DNA from: DATBRC01 sp036560485 | GTDB taxonomy: Bacteria; Pseudomonadota; Gammaproteobacteria; Burkholderiales; Burkholderiaceae_D | Assembly: GCA_036560485.1 (NCBI GenBank) | Contig: DATBRC010000020.1 | Span: 124,001-188,000 of the forward strand | Length of the DNA stretch: 64,000 nt | Direction: 5' to 3' | Shown here: piece after piece, positions 1 to 7,518 of the stretch | Numbering within the stretch: position 1 is the first letter of the stretch | Layout: each line of letters begins with the position of its first letter | The notes under the pieces: generated by a model | Database searches by the model: none | What the model was told of the DNA's origin: nothing | The model's input: only the letters and a program-made list of their open reading frames with translations | Made by a program: the position numbers and the translations under genes

Positions 1-102
1 GTCGCGTCCGGCTGCGCCGACGTGGCACAACCGATTAACGACAAGGAAACCATGAGAACCGCAGCAGTTGTTTTCATCTCAATCCTTTTTTGTTTATTGT
101 GA
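1..102 (+). CDS. possible 3' end of a truncated gene
   Basis: An open frame runs from the first base of the window to a TGA at 100-102 without a stop. It contains an internal ATG at 52 followed by a short hydrophobic stretch (residues AAVVFISILFCLL), so it could be the tail of a gene that starts outside the window or a tiny membrane peptide. There are only 33 codons and no recognisable domain. Chance openness is quite possible, so the call is weak. Confidence 0.22.
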   Translation, partial: VASGCADVAQPINDKETMRTAAVVFISILFCLL

Positions 103-155
103 TTATTGGCTTTACAGTATATGTGCAACGAACGACTCACCGGCAAAGGAAAGAC

Positions 156-878
156 TCAATCGCTCGAAGTATTGCGTGAAGACCTGGCATAGGCATTTCT
201 ATGGTGCGGCGGTACAAACTGTAATTGCTGCTCGACCATCCTGTCAAATACTGCCAGCAGGTTATCGTGCCGCCGCGAGGCAATTGGAAATTGATAGAAG
301 GATCCCACCAGTTCAATCACCTGATGAATCGCTTCAATGGTGGAATAACATCCGGCAGCCGGCTGTTTGCGCACACGAAAATTCGATGGCTGGTTTAATG
401 AAAAACAAATACGCGGCAACGCATTAAGGTTTTGGCTATATCGCACCATCTTGCGCGCCGTCGCCCACGTCCCGTCAATCACAAAAATCACCAGCTTCTT
501 GTCGCGTGCAAACTGCGCGCTGCGGTCTGCATCATGCAATTGCGACAGATTGATGGAGTCCTGTCCGGGATATAGCATGACACATTGATTTGCCGGATCG
601 GCGATCAAGTCATTCACCAGTTCATGCTCCGAAAAATCTTCACCCTCGATCAAACAGGAATTCTCCAGACACAAATGCGACATGCGACCGGTCGCAATGC
701 GACGCTGCACTTCGATTGGATGGATCAAAATGGCGAACGTGATCTGCGGATCAAAGCGCTGCACATGCGCACAATAACAATTGAATTTCGACTGGCGGCA
801 GAGGTGGCAGGCTGCACGCACTTGCGGTGTTTGCTCGGCTAATGCCTGACGCTTGGCTCTATATTCGTGCAGCTTCAA
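156..878 (-). CDS. DTW-domain tRNA-uridine aminocarboxypropyltransferase (TapT type)
   Basis: The 240-residue protein carries the DTW signature as D135-G-T-W138. An N-terminal cysteine cluster (C24, C27, C34, C36) would form the zinc site usual for this family. DTW proteins transfer the aminocarboxypropyl group of S-adenosylmethionine to uridine in tRNA (acp3U). The start is a TTG at 878: the codon just before it in frame is a TGA, so no longer version is possible, and the next methionine lies far inside the domain. It begins 15 bases after the stop of the uracil-DNA glycosylase family gene, so the two are probably co-transcribed and translationally coupled. The family call is firm; the exact tRNA substrate is inferred from known members. 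Confidence 0.85.
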   Translation of the reverse strand: MKLHEYRAKRQALAEQTPQVRAACHLCRQSKFNCYCAHVQRFDPQITFAILIHPIEVQRRIATGRMSHLCLENSCLIEGEDFSEHELVNDLIADPANQCVMLYPGQDSINLSQLHDADRSAQFARDKKLVIFVIDGTWATARKMVRYSQNLNALPRICFSLNQPSNFRVRKQPAAGCYSTIEAIHQVIELVGSFYQFPIASRRHDNLLAVFDRMVEQQLQFVPPHHRNAYARSSRNTSSD

Positions 879-893
879 ATCATTCTTTCAGGA

Positions 894-1493
894 TTAACTT
901 GCATCGGAAAGTACCTCTGTGACCATGCCTTGCAAAGCGGGCAGCACTTCCTCTGCAAACCAGGGATTGCGCTTGATCCACAAATTGTTGCGCGGACTTG
1001 GATGAGGCAACGGAACAATTGCCGGCCAATAGTTGCGCCATTTTAAAACCAACTCGGTCAATGACACATTCTCATCGGGAAAATGGTAGGCCTGTGCATA
1101 CTGACCAATGACCAGTGTCAGCTTCAGGTTCGGCAAACAAGCCAGCAGCTGCCTGCGCCACGTAGCCGCACACTCGGGACGAGGAGGCAGATCGCCAGAC
1201 TTCCCTGTTCCGGGAAAACAAAAACCCATCGGCAGAATAGCCACTTGCTTTTCGTCATAAAACGTCTGGCGCGACATGTTTAACCAAGTCCGCAGGCGAT
1301 CACCGCTTGCATCGTTGAATGGTATGCCCGTTTCATGAACCTTGCGGCCAGGCGCTTGACTGGCGATCAAGATTCGAGCCGAAGAATGCAGTTGTACGAC
1401 CGGTCGAGGACCAAGTGGCAAGTGTTGCGCACAAAGCGTACACGAACGAACTTCCGAAAGGAGCAAGTCTAGCGGCTTCGTGGATGATGTCAT
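894..1493 (-). CDS. uracil-DNA glycosylase family protein
   Basis: At 199 residues it has the family's two active-site regions: a variant motif 1 (SQAPGRKVHETGIPF, residues 45-59) and a C-terminal HPSPRNN loop beginning at H164. Four cysteines (C18, C21, C92, C108) are spaced like the iron-sulfur ligands of family 4/5 enzymes (CxxC, then two cysteines 16 apart). The family removes uracil or related bases from DNA in base excision repair. Motif 1 starts with SQAPG instead of the usual GEAPG, so substrate range may differ. The gene precedes the DTW gene with a 15-base gap. No strong ribosome binding site is visible at the ATG. Confidence 0.8.
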   Translation of the reverse strand: MTSSTKPLDLLLSEVRSCTLCAQHLPLGPRPVVQLHSSARILIASQAPGRKVHETGIPFNDASGDRLRTWLNMSRQTFYDEKQVAILPMGFCFPGTGKSGDLPPRPECAATWRRQLLACLPNLKLTLVIGQYAQAYHFPDENVSLTELVLKWRNYWPAIVPLPHPSPRNNLWIKRNPWFAEEVLPALQGMVTEVLSDAS

Positions 1494-1561
1494 GAATGTT
1501 AAGAATAGTTATCCGTGGCGATATCAAAAAATGGAATATACATATGCCGGCGGATCCCGAG

Positions 1562-1930
1562 TTAATTTTTATCTGCAGGCGGCGGTGTCTTGCCAATCTG
1601 TTCGTTCTCAATCAACCATTCAATCGTCGCCAAATCCGCGACATCAATTGTCTTGAATTCAATGCCGATCCGAAAACCATTCCCATAGGGCCGTTCAATA
1701 CAATAAGTGATTCGACCGATAAATTTCATCAGCCGGGAACTATCGGGCAAATGAAAACGAAAACTCTGCATCGAATCCGGCTGCATCATTTCCTTGGAAA
1801 TAAATGCGAAACCACCTTTGGAAATATCGATCATTTTGATTTCAGTCCAGGCATCCGCTTGTGCACCGGCGATCCAGCCCTGTGCTTGCAAAATTTTCCG
1901 TGCGTGCTTACGTTTATTGCGAATGTACAT
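1562..1930 (-). CDS. PilZ-domain protein (candidate c-di-GMP receptor)
   Basis: This is a single-domain PilZ protein of 122 residues. The N-terminal basic motif RKHAR (near residue 7) and the later DISKGGF element match the RxxxR and (D/N)xSxxG signature that binds cyclic di-GMP. Such small proteins act as c-di-GMP receptors for motility, pili or exopolysaccharide; the target here cannot be read from the sequence. Another c-di-GMP-related protein, the response regulator with an EAL domain, lies 10 kb away in this window, but no direct link is shown. The start at 1930 places the RxxxR motif at the very N-terminus as is usual. Confidence 0.85.
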   Translation of the reverse strand: MYIRNKRKHARKILQAQGWIAGAQADAWTEIKMIDISKGGFAFISKEMMQPDSMQSFRFHLPDSSRLMKFIGRITYCIERPYGNGFRIGIEFKTIDVADLATIEWLIENEQIGKTPPPADKN

Positions 1931-2093
1931 AACCAGTCAAATTTTCCAGGAATATTTGGCCATTGTACAAGGTACGGATTTTTGACGCGCCGGTTCAAGA
2001 TTTCAGGATACTGATCGCAATAATCCAGCTCAACGTCGAGCTTCCAGTTGACCAGATCAGTTAGCGTACTGATAATCGTTTGTGACTGTTTGT

Positions 2094-2531
2094 CTATTGA
2101 ATGCCCTTACCGAGCATAAATTTCCTTACATCTGAAATGAAATGTCCGAGGCTTCCCTGATAATACCAAACCAGCCCGCACATACCGTATAGCGACAACG
2201 ATGCGAAAAAATTTGCGTCTCTCATGAGCTCTAGCGCGATGGGATCTTTAATGTGCCAGTAAATCCAGTAGCACCCGTCGACAGTGAACCACATATAAAA
2301 CAACATCAGCGGGAATTGCTTCCAGCGACGCTCGACAATCACGCGCATGCTCCAAGGTGCCGTTAAATAAGCAAGGATGGCCATAATGAAGCTGATCGGA
2401 ATATCCCAATCAGGCGCTTGATAAAAAAATGAGCCAGTGATCAGCAATGCAAGTCCGATCAATAATGCGAATAATTTCCACGGCCTCTTATACTCATCTA
2501 ACAATCTTCTAATCACCTCACTGCGATCCAT
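2094..2531 (-). CDS. hypothetical membrane protein
   Basis: I do not recognise this family. The 145-residue product (MDRSEVIRRLL...) has about four hydrophobic segments: two in the first half, one around FPLMLFYMWFTV and one near the C-terminus (FASLSLYGMCGLVWYY). The start at 2531 is preferred over an ATG at 2588 because an AGAGGAAA ribosome binding site sits about six bases before it. Unusually many tryptophans and tyrosines lie in the membrane parts. It stands alone between the PilZ gene (same strand, 163-base gap) and the divergent hydrolase, so context gives no function. Confidence 0.6.
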   Translation of the reverse strand: MDRSEVIRRLLDEYKRPWKLFALLIGLALLITGSFFYQAPDWDIPISFIMAILAYLTAPWSMRVIVERRWKQFPLMLFYMWFTVDGCYWIYWHIKDPIALELMRDANFFASLSLYGMCGLVWYYQGSLGHFISDVRKFMLGKGIQ

Positions 2532-2798
2532 GGATTTCCTCTCTGCCTCAGCGCTTGGAAGCTGCGCTTGAAACATCACGCAAACCATTCCTAACTCAAC
2601 ATCATCAATAATAAATTAACCAGTAGCAAGTTTGTGGATATCAAGCCATAAATAAGTAGATCCAGCTTGCCGATCGGCATGTCAACGGTTATAAACATCA
2701 AACGCGAATTGAGACCTCGCCGGAATTTCAACAACTCGATATCAGTACAAAAGCTATTCCGTTTTATAAGAATTATTTGCAGTTCAAAAGGAGAAATA

Positions 2799-4265
2799 AT
2801 GCGTCAAATTCATCATGCATGGATTGCATTAAGTGCTGTCGTTTGTGCAATCGGCATCAACGGCAATGTAACAGCAGCACCACAAGAATCACACTCCCAT
2901 GGCGCCACACTCGTCGCCACACTAGATGCGAATGTGTTCGGCCAAATGCTCGCAGCCGGCAATCCTGCTCTGATGCAGATAGCAGGTGCTCCCAAGTGCA
3001 CTATTTCCGTTTATTCGATGAAGTACCGCACCGTCGGCGGCGCCGGTGAACGCACCAACGCGAGCGGCGCAATCATGGTGCCATCCGGCAGTGATCCTGC
3101 CTGCGCCGGTCCGCGCCCTGTCCTCCTGTATGCGCATGGCACGACGATCGATAAAGCGTTCAACATGGCAAACATCAGCGGCAATCCGGAAGCTACCATC
3201 GTCGCCGCAATGTACGCAGCACAAGGGTTCATTGTCGTTGCCCCCAACTACGCGGGCTACGATACATCGGCACTCCCTTATCATCCATACCTGAATGCCA
3301 ACCAACAGTCGGAGGACGTCATCGACTCTCTGCAGGAAGCACACAAGGCATTTCATCAATTCGGTGTGAATTATTCGAGGAAGTTAGTCATCACCGGCTA
3401 CTCGCAAGGTGGCCACGTCGCCATGGCAGCCCAGCGTGCGCTGCAATTCAGGCATATCGATGACTTCACCGTCGCTGCGCTGGCAGGCATGTCCGGCCCT
3501 TACGCAGTGTCACTGATAGGCGATGCGATATTCGGCGGCAGTCCGGACTTGGGTGGCACGGTGTTCTTGCCGCTGATTACAAACAGCTGGCAAAAAGCCT
3601 ACGGCAACCTGTACCACTCACCAAGTGACATCTATGAATCACTGTATGCGACCGGCATTGAAACCCTGTTGCCCAGCACGACACCCGATACCATCTTCAC
3701 ATTGCGCAAGTTGCCACAACTGGAATTGTTCGCCCGGGATTCTCTGCCACAGGCGCCGGGATTCTCCATCTTCTTTGGCCCAGGCAACCTGATTAAAACC
3801 AGTTATCGCAATCAATACCTGGCCGACATGGTCGCGCATCCATGCGGCACCAATCCTGCCGCACCACTCAATTGCAATCCGGCCAATCCAATCAGAAAAG
3901 CTACCGTTAAAAATGACCTGCGTAACTACGTGCCGAACGTCCCTGTGATGCTGTGCGGCGGTGGCGCTGACCCAACCGTGTTCTTCGCCAGCACACAAGC
4001 GACGGCCGGATATTTCATCGCTCACGGCATGCCGGCTGCAGCATTGACCGTTCTCGATGTTGATTCCGCCCCAACCGGCGTTACCGATCCGTTCGCGGCA
4101 GCCAAGATTGGATTTGCACAAGCCAAGGCTGCGACTGCAGCTGCAGCCGGTATCGATCCTGTGGCGCAAGCACAAGCGGTTATGGTGGCTTATCACGGTT
4201 CGCTGGTTGTGCCCTTCTGCATGGCATCGGCTCGTGCCTATTTCCAAAACGTTTTGGCGCATTGA
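2799..4265 (+). CDS. secreted alpha/beta-hydrolase (lipase/esterase-like)
   Basis: This 488-residue protein starts at the ATG at 2799, preceded by AAAGGAG; a longer open frame upstream has no such site. Residues 1-27 form a signal peptide ending near VTAAP, so the enzyme is exported. The nucleophile elbow is GYSQGG with the serine at about residue 202. An earlier YAHGTT segment would supply the oxyanion loop, and a C-terminal VAYHGSLVVPFC stretch may carry the catalytic histidine. Overall this resembles bacterial secretory lipases and large esterases; substrate specificity cannot be told. Several cysteines in the mature part suggest disulfides. The gene is monocistronic and convergent with the histidine phosphatase. 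Confidence 0.72.
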   Translation: MRQIHHAWIALSAVVCAIGINGNVTAAPQESHSHGATLVATLDANVFGQMLAAGNPALMQIAGAPKCTISVYSMKYRTVGGAGERTNASGAIMVPSGSDPACAGPRPVLLYAHGTTIDKAFNMANISGNPEATIVAAMYAAQGFIVVAPNYAGYDTSALPYHPYLNANQQSEDVIDSLQEAHKAFHQFGVNYSRKLVITGYSQGGHVAMAAQRALQFRHIDDFTVAALAGMSGPYAVSLIGDAIFGGSPDLGGTVFLPLITNSWQKAYGNLYHSPSDIYESLYATGIETLLPSTTPDTIFTLRKLPQLELFARDSLPQAPGFSIFFGPGNLIKTSYRNQYLADMVAHPCGTNPAAPLNCNPANPIRKATVKNDLRNYVPNVPVMLCGGGADPTVFFASTQATAGYFIAHGMPAAALTVLDVDSAPTGVTDPFAAAKIGFAQAKAATAAAAGIDPVAQAQAVMVAYHGSLVVPFCMASARAYFQNVLAH

Positions 4266-4300
4266 GCGATGCGAGGCGACTCGCTTAGCTCAACGCTCGG

Positions 4301-4327
4301 CCCCTCTTCAGCCTAACTGGAGAGGGG
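4301..4327. terminator. hairpin between convergent genes
   Basis: An 11-base stem (cccctcttcag / ctggagagggg, one mismatch) with a five-base loop lies between the hydrolase and the convergent phosphatase, overlapping the last codons of the latter. No T-run follows on either strand, so it would be at best a weak terminator or 3'-end stabiliser. Confidence 0.4.
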
Positions 4328-4906
4328 AATCAACGCCCCGGCAGTCGCATCGACCCAAAGGCTCTCACCGTTCTTACGCTTCATAGGGAGAATGGTATCG
4401 CGCGGCAATCCACCAATGTGGCGTGTAACGACATCCATCACCCAACCGTGGGTAATGACCAGCACGCGCTCGCCGTGGTGGCGCGAACCAATGTCAGTAA
4501 ATGCACCCAGAACACGATCAGCGAATTCATCCATCGTCTCGCCACCAACAAATGCACCTGCAGGATTGCGCCGCAAAATCTGCTCAAGCATTGCCGGATT
4601 CAGCTCGGCCAATTCATCCTTAGGAATCCCCTGGATCGCACCGAAGTTCCGCTCCTTCAGACCTTCATGACTGAAAGGAGGCGGCAGCTGCAGTGCAGCA
4701 GAAACGATCTCCGCCGTTTCGCACGCACGCACCAACGGGCTCGACCACACGGCAGCAAAATTCGCATCAGTGAAAGTTGCGGCCAACTCGTGCGCTTGTT
4801 GGCGCCCAAGCTCATTGATCGGCACATCAAACCATCCCTGCAAAATGCCGTCCCTGTTCCAGTCGGTTTCGCCGTGGCGGGTGATGCAAATATGGGAGGA
4901 GTGCAT
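4313..4906 (-). CDS. histidine phosphatase family protein (phosphoglycerate mutase-like)
   Basis: The catalytic RHGETDW motif lies about nine residues after the chosen methionine (MHSSHICITRHGE). The second histidine is in VLVITHGWV, and the acid/base region is LKERNFGAIQG. At 197 residues the length fits broad-specificity cofactor-independent histidine phosphatases (GpmB/CobC-like). The open frame extends upstream to 5092, but that extension shows no domain, so the start at 4906 next to the catalytic motif is preferred, although no clear ribosome binding site is visible. The substrate is unknown. It is convergent with the secreted hydrolase and separate from ydcF (195-base gap). Confidence 0.8.
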   Translation of the reverse strand: MHSSHICITRHGETDWNRDGILQGWFDVPINELGRQQAHELAATFTDANFAAVWSSPLVRACETAEIVSAALQLPPPFSHEGLKERNFGAIQGIPKDELAELNPAMLEQILRRNPAGAFVGGETMDEFADRVLGAFTDIGSRHHGERVLVITHGWVMDVVTRHIGGLPRDTILPMKRKNGESLWVDATAGALIPLSS

Positions 4907-5101
4907 ACGGTTGAAATTCAAAGCATTGTTGTTATTGATGCTGAGGTGCCTCGATATTACGCCGGGATTTAGCACAAATGAATTGCATGTGGCCGGGCCG
5001 CTCTTGTAAATTTTGGCTTCTAACGCTGCACTAACAGAAAGGCAGCATGTGCCACGAAACGGCAAGTATTCGCTGCGGGTCCTGCTTCCCAATGAGTTAG
5101 A

Positions 5102-5668
5102 TCATGACTTGGCATAGTATGCGGCATAAGCAACCGTTTCGCGCAAAGTGCTATAGATATCTCGCATTTCAAAATAACGTGCATGTGATGCCCCTACCAC
5201 CTTCACTCCATTTCGCTCAAGTGCCAGTTTAGTGCGCGGCACGTGAAAGTATTGCGTCGCCACCAATGCCGACTTCAGGTTATTTGTGCGCAAATAATCC
5301 GCAGCGTTTTTGGCAGTAGCCGCAGTGTCTGTGCCAAGGGAGTCAATGATGATGGATTTCTGTGGAATCCCATTCTTTTGCAAGTAATTAGACATGGATA
5401 CAGCTTCGTCAAATCCTTCTTTGCCCACACCGCCGCTCACAAATATCAGCTGTGCGTAACCGTCGCGAAAAAGTTGAAGCGCCGTATCAAGACGAGCCTT
5501 TAACCTCGGGCTAGGAGTGCCATCTGAAGCTATGGTATTTCCTGGAACGACAATCAAATCTGCTTTGGCAATGTGGTCGTTGAGTCCCGCACCGACAATA
5601 AGTCCTACGGCAATCATAATGATGCCTAGTCCAAAGAAAATAATTCTCTTAAGGTTGCGCATTTTCAT
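5102..5668 (-). CDS. YdcF/SanA-type DUF218 protein
   Basis: One N-terminal transmembrane helix (about residues 8-27) is followed by a DUF218 domain: LIVVPGNTI, SPRLKARLDTAL, FVSGGVGKEGFDEA and the conserved SLGTDTAATAKNA. ElyC, SanA and YdcF of E. coli belong here and are tied to envelope integrity; their biochemistry is not settled. At 188 residues the protein is a complete small member, anchored in the inner membrane with the domain outside or inside unresolved. It sits directly at the far end of the integron cassette run, on the same strand as the cassettes, and an attC-like half-site (GTTAGAT) touches its stop codon, so it might itself have been a cassette. Confidence 0.8.
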   Translation of the reverse strand: MKMRNLKRIIFFGLGIIMIAVGLIVGAGLNDHIAKADLIVVPGNTIASDGTPSPRLKARLDTALQLFRDGYAQLIFVSGGVGKEGFDEAVSMSNYLQKNGIPQKSIIIDSLGTDTAATAKNAADYLRTNNLKSALVATQYFHVPRTKLALERNGVKVVGASHARYFEMRDIYSTLRETVAYAAYYAKS

Positions 5669-5725
5669 CCACCGTCATGATCTTATAGCGGCAAGTCTTC
5701 TGTTGTGGCTCAGGTTGAGCGACGA

Positions 5726-5732
5726 GTTAAAC
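5726..5732 (-). other. truncated attC half-site at the end of the cassette array
   Basis: The minus strand reads GTTTAAC, a perfect R'' element (RYYYAAC), overlapping the TAA of the broken membrane-protein cassette. A short hairpin (gctca / tgagc, 5713-5720 region) follows, but no GTTRRRY end can be found in the next 70 bases. The site is therefore incomplete and marks a deletion or decay at the array's distal edge. Confidence 0.5.
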
Positions 5733-5979
5733 ATCTTTGATTCGTCCTCTTACTAAATAGCTTACAAGCGAGGCTGCGCCCCACCACAACACTGCCCAGA
5801 AAGCGATAACAACCACCAAGCCCCGCAGCCGTAAAAACGGGAAGACCAAGCCATCGCAAAACAGTGAGAGGTACGTAAATTGATCCAGCCACAGCAGGCG
5901 CAATTGCTTCTGGGGGCAATGCCATAGCAAGGAACTGCAGCATTAAGAGTGAACCCCATAGTATCAAGCGTAGTCGCAT
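5727..5979 (-). pseudogene. cassette gene for a small two-helix membrane protein, frameshifted
   Basis: Reading from the ATG at 5979, the protein starts with a hydrophobic segment (MRLRLILWGSLLMLQFLA) and a second region ending in RWLGLPVFTAAG. That frame then becomes polar and unlike the start. Shifting frame near the GGGG run at 5821-5824 gives a continuous hydrophobic helix (VVVIAFWAVLWWG) and a basic tail ending at a TAA inside the attC R'' element, exactly where a cassette gene should end. The intact product would be about 83 residues with two or three membrane segments, a type common in cassettes. A one-base indel in the homopolymer, real or a sequencing error, is the simplest explanation. 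Function unknown. Confidence 0.55.
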
Positions 5980-5988
5980 AATTGATAT

Positions 5989-6044
5989 GTTTAACGCTTG
6001 CGATAACCAGCAGCGAAGCATCTGTGTTGATCAATTTGTTAGAC
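5989..6044 (-). repeat. attC recombination site (cassette 4)
   Basis: In cassette orientation the site begins with GTCTAAC (6038-6044) and ends with GTTAAAC (5989-5995), both matching the attC end consensus. The 56-base length and the inner imperfect stem (gcttgc / gcgaagc) fit a short attC. The stop codon of the upstream cassette gene overlaps its first element. Confidence 0.7.
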
Positions 6045-6368
6045 AGGCCGCGCATCATGAATTACCTGTTTTAGATGATTTCCATAGTCGCTGTTAGGAC
6101 AGCTATCGATCATTCTTTTCAGTGCAGCATTAGTGCCTGGCGCATCTAACGTTTTAAGCATCTTGGCGATTGCTATAGCCGTGTAATTCTCTTGCGCCGC
6201 AATAAACGTCTCGACAAGCGGTGCCGCTCTGTCGTAAAGGGAATACGCGGTAACGATTTTTGCTGCTACAACGCGTTCTCTCCAGCCAGAACTTTTTATC
6301 AACAGATCTGCGATGCGTTCGGCTTCATCCTTTGACGTTATAACCTCCCTGATGCGTGCAAAACTCAC
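6039..6368 (-). CDS. cassette-encoded helical-repeat (HEAT-like) protein
   Basis: The 109-residue product is almost entirely helical, with alternating segments (SGWRERVVAAKIVTAYSLYDRAAPLVETFI, shown here as two overlapping helices, then TAIAIAKMLKTL and GTNAALKRMI) resembling HEAT or immunity-type helical repeats. The start used is a GTG at 6368. The same frame stays open for about 14 codons upstream and reads like protein (IVKELYLKPWN), yet it holds no ATG, GTG or TTG; the start may therefore have been lost, or an unusual codon is used. An ATG in another frame (purine-rich GGAAGAGAG follows) ends after ten codons. The TAA lies in the downstream attC. Function unknown; helical-repeat proteins often bind partner proteins. 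Confidence 0.6.
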   Translation of the reverse strand: MSFARIREVITSKDEAERIADLLIKSSGWRERVVAAKIVTAYSLYDRAAPLVETFIAAQENYTAIAIAKMLKTLDAPGTNAALKRMIDSCPNSDYGNHLKQVIHDARPV

Positions 6369-6427
6369 GTTCCAAGGCTTTAAATATAGCTCTTTGACGA
6401 TCTCTCTTCCATGGTCACATAACGTCG

Positions 6428-6502
6428 AGCTAACCGGCCCGCAACAAATGCCGCAGAGCGGCAGCCTGTTGTTGCGGGTCCAAGTTGCGCGACAAGTTAT
6501 GC
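6428..6502 (-). repeat. attC recombination site (cassette 3)
   Basis: At 75 bases this is the clearest attC. It ends with GCATAAC and GTTAGCT in cassette orientation, each with one departure from the consensus. Between them lies a long stem (ggcccgcaacaa pairs with ttgttgcgggtcc with one bulged base, the extrahelical base expected for strand-specific recombination) capped by a perfect hairpin (tgccgc aga gcggca). The TAA of the acetyltransferase gene overlaps its first element. Confidence 0.82.
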
Positions 6503-6952
6503 ATCGTCTGTCGCATCCAAGTTATAGGTCAGCCAGTCAGTCTTCGTGGCATACTTGTCATATACGGAACGAGCTCGATAGTTATTATCACGCGTATGCC
6601 ACCGCATCGAGGGCCAACCGTTCTTTCGGCACGCTTGCTTCAGTTCAGCAAACAATGCATCAACCGCACCCTTGCCACGGTGACGAGGATCAACATAAAG
6701 GTCATCCAGAAAGCCAACCTCAGTACCTCGTAGTGGCGATAAGATCGCTTTATAATGAGCAAAACCGATTACCTCACCAGCCTCATTTCTCGCCACCACA
6801 CAATAAAACGACCGCCTTTCGTCGAAAATCCAAGACCAGACGGCATTCAGCACACCGGCGGATATAGGGAACTGATAGAAATCTGCATAAGCAAGATAAA
6901 GGCACTCCCACGCCTCTCGATCTTCGTCTCGTATCTTTTCTACTTTAACCAT
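6497..6952 (-). CDS. GNAT-family N-acetyltransferase (gene cassette)
   Basis: A complete 151-residue GNAT protein. The acetyl-CoA binding motif A is YVDPRHRGKGAVDALF near residue 90, preceded by the beta strand VGFLDDL and followed by NYRARSVYDKYA (motif B). The family moves an acetyl group from acetyl-CoA to an amine of a small molecule or protein; the substrate is not evident, and similarity to resistance acetyltransferases cannot be claimed. It is the third cassette, with its stop codon inside the attC. Of the array it is the gene most clearly intact. Confidence 0.85.
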   Translation of the reverse strand: MVKVEKIRDEDREAWECLYLAYADFYQFPISAGVLNAVWSWIFDERRSFYCVVARNEAGEVIGFAHYKAILSPLRGTEVGFLDDLYVDPRHRGKGAVDALFAELKQACRKNGWPSMRWHTRDNNYRARSVYDKYATKTDWLTYNLDATDDA

Positions 6953-6966
6953 GATTTTCTACGAAT

Positions 6967-7023
6967 GCATAACGTAATAATTCACCGTCGCCAAAGGCGT
7001 CGGTGTGCAATGGTATGTTAGGC
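6967..7023 (-). repeat. attC recombination site (cassette 2)
   Basis: The 57-base site has GCCTAAC (7017-7023) and GTTATGC (6967-6973) ends in cassette orientation. The centre pairs almost perfectly (caccgtcgcc with ggcgtcggtg, one mismatch, AAA loop). It lies seven bases beyond the stop of the preceding lipoprotein pseudogene and just before the start of the acetyltransferase gene. Confidence 0.78.
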
Positions 7024-7030
7024 GTGGTGT

Positions 7031-7441
7031 TCATTCAAGCGACGCTAGAACTTTGGTAAACGACGGCAGATTCATTTCTTTTGCTTTAATGTTGTACTCC
7101 GCAGCGGAAAGCGGTCCGGTTACCGATTTTTCAGGCCCAAAGTAAGGGCCATCACGTTCGGAATCAACGATAAAGTAGCTCGTCTTACTCTTATTGCCTT
7201 TTGGATGTTGCTTTGCCACTGCCTAACGTCCATCCCATCCAACTGCAAAAACCGTTTGGTCGACTCTACCAATCCAAGAGCCGTTTCCCAAATCCCATGA
7301 AAGAGACATGCTGTCCGACGTGTCGATCCAAAGTAAAGCATATGGCCCGCCACGCCATTCCACGCCTGAGTCGAACAAACCGCATGAGCTCAATGAGGCT
7401 GATAATGACAATATGACGGTAACTGTCGCTATGCGGAGCAT
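7031..7441 (-). pseudogene. cassette lipoprotein gene interrupted by an in-frame TAG
   Basis: The first part (7441-7223) encodes a lipoprotein start with lipobox SLSSC at about residue 20 and ends with VFAVGWDGR then TAG. The same frame, two codons later, continues with VAKQHPKGNK, YFIVDSERD and GPLSAAEYNIKAKEMNLP through to 7031. Together the two parts read as one 136-codon gene whose layout (lipobox, a Y/W-V-AKQHP strand, a YYIVD strand, then GPL) resembles DUF3997-type lipoproteins. A single change of a tyrosine codon to TAG (CGT TAG GCA) explains the break. The TAG happens to form part of GTTAGGC, which looks like an attC end but is not one. The second part could be translated from a GTG at 7219, without an export signal. 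Confidence 0.65.
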
Positions 7442-7445
7442 ATAT

Positions 7446-7502
7446 GCCTAACGTGTAGTTGACCAGCGAGCTTGCTCGTCGGTGTCCGACGGCATGTTAA
7501 AT
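7446..7502 (-). repeat. attC recombination site (cassette 1)
   Basis: Both ends match the consensus exactly in cassette orientation: ATTTAAC at 7496-7502 and GTTAGGC at 7446-7452. The 57-base site contains a strong inner palindrome (gacgagc aa gctcgct). It lies 16 bases after the stop of the first cassette gene. Confidence 0.82.
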
Positions 7503-7518
7503 TCTACTTTCATTATTT

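Noticed and set aside
68..427. 119-codon open frame on the plus strand
   Set aside because: Mostly antisense to the DTW-domain gene and without signal or domain features.
7221..7227. GCCTAAC/GTTAGGC heptamer that looks like an attC end
   Set aside because: It lies inside the lipoprotein cassette gene, forms its in-frame TAG, and has no partner element or stem at attC distance.
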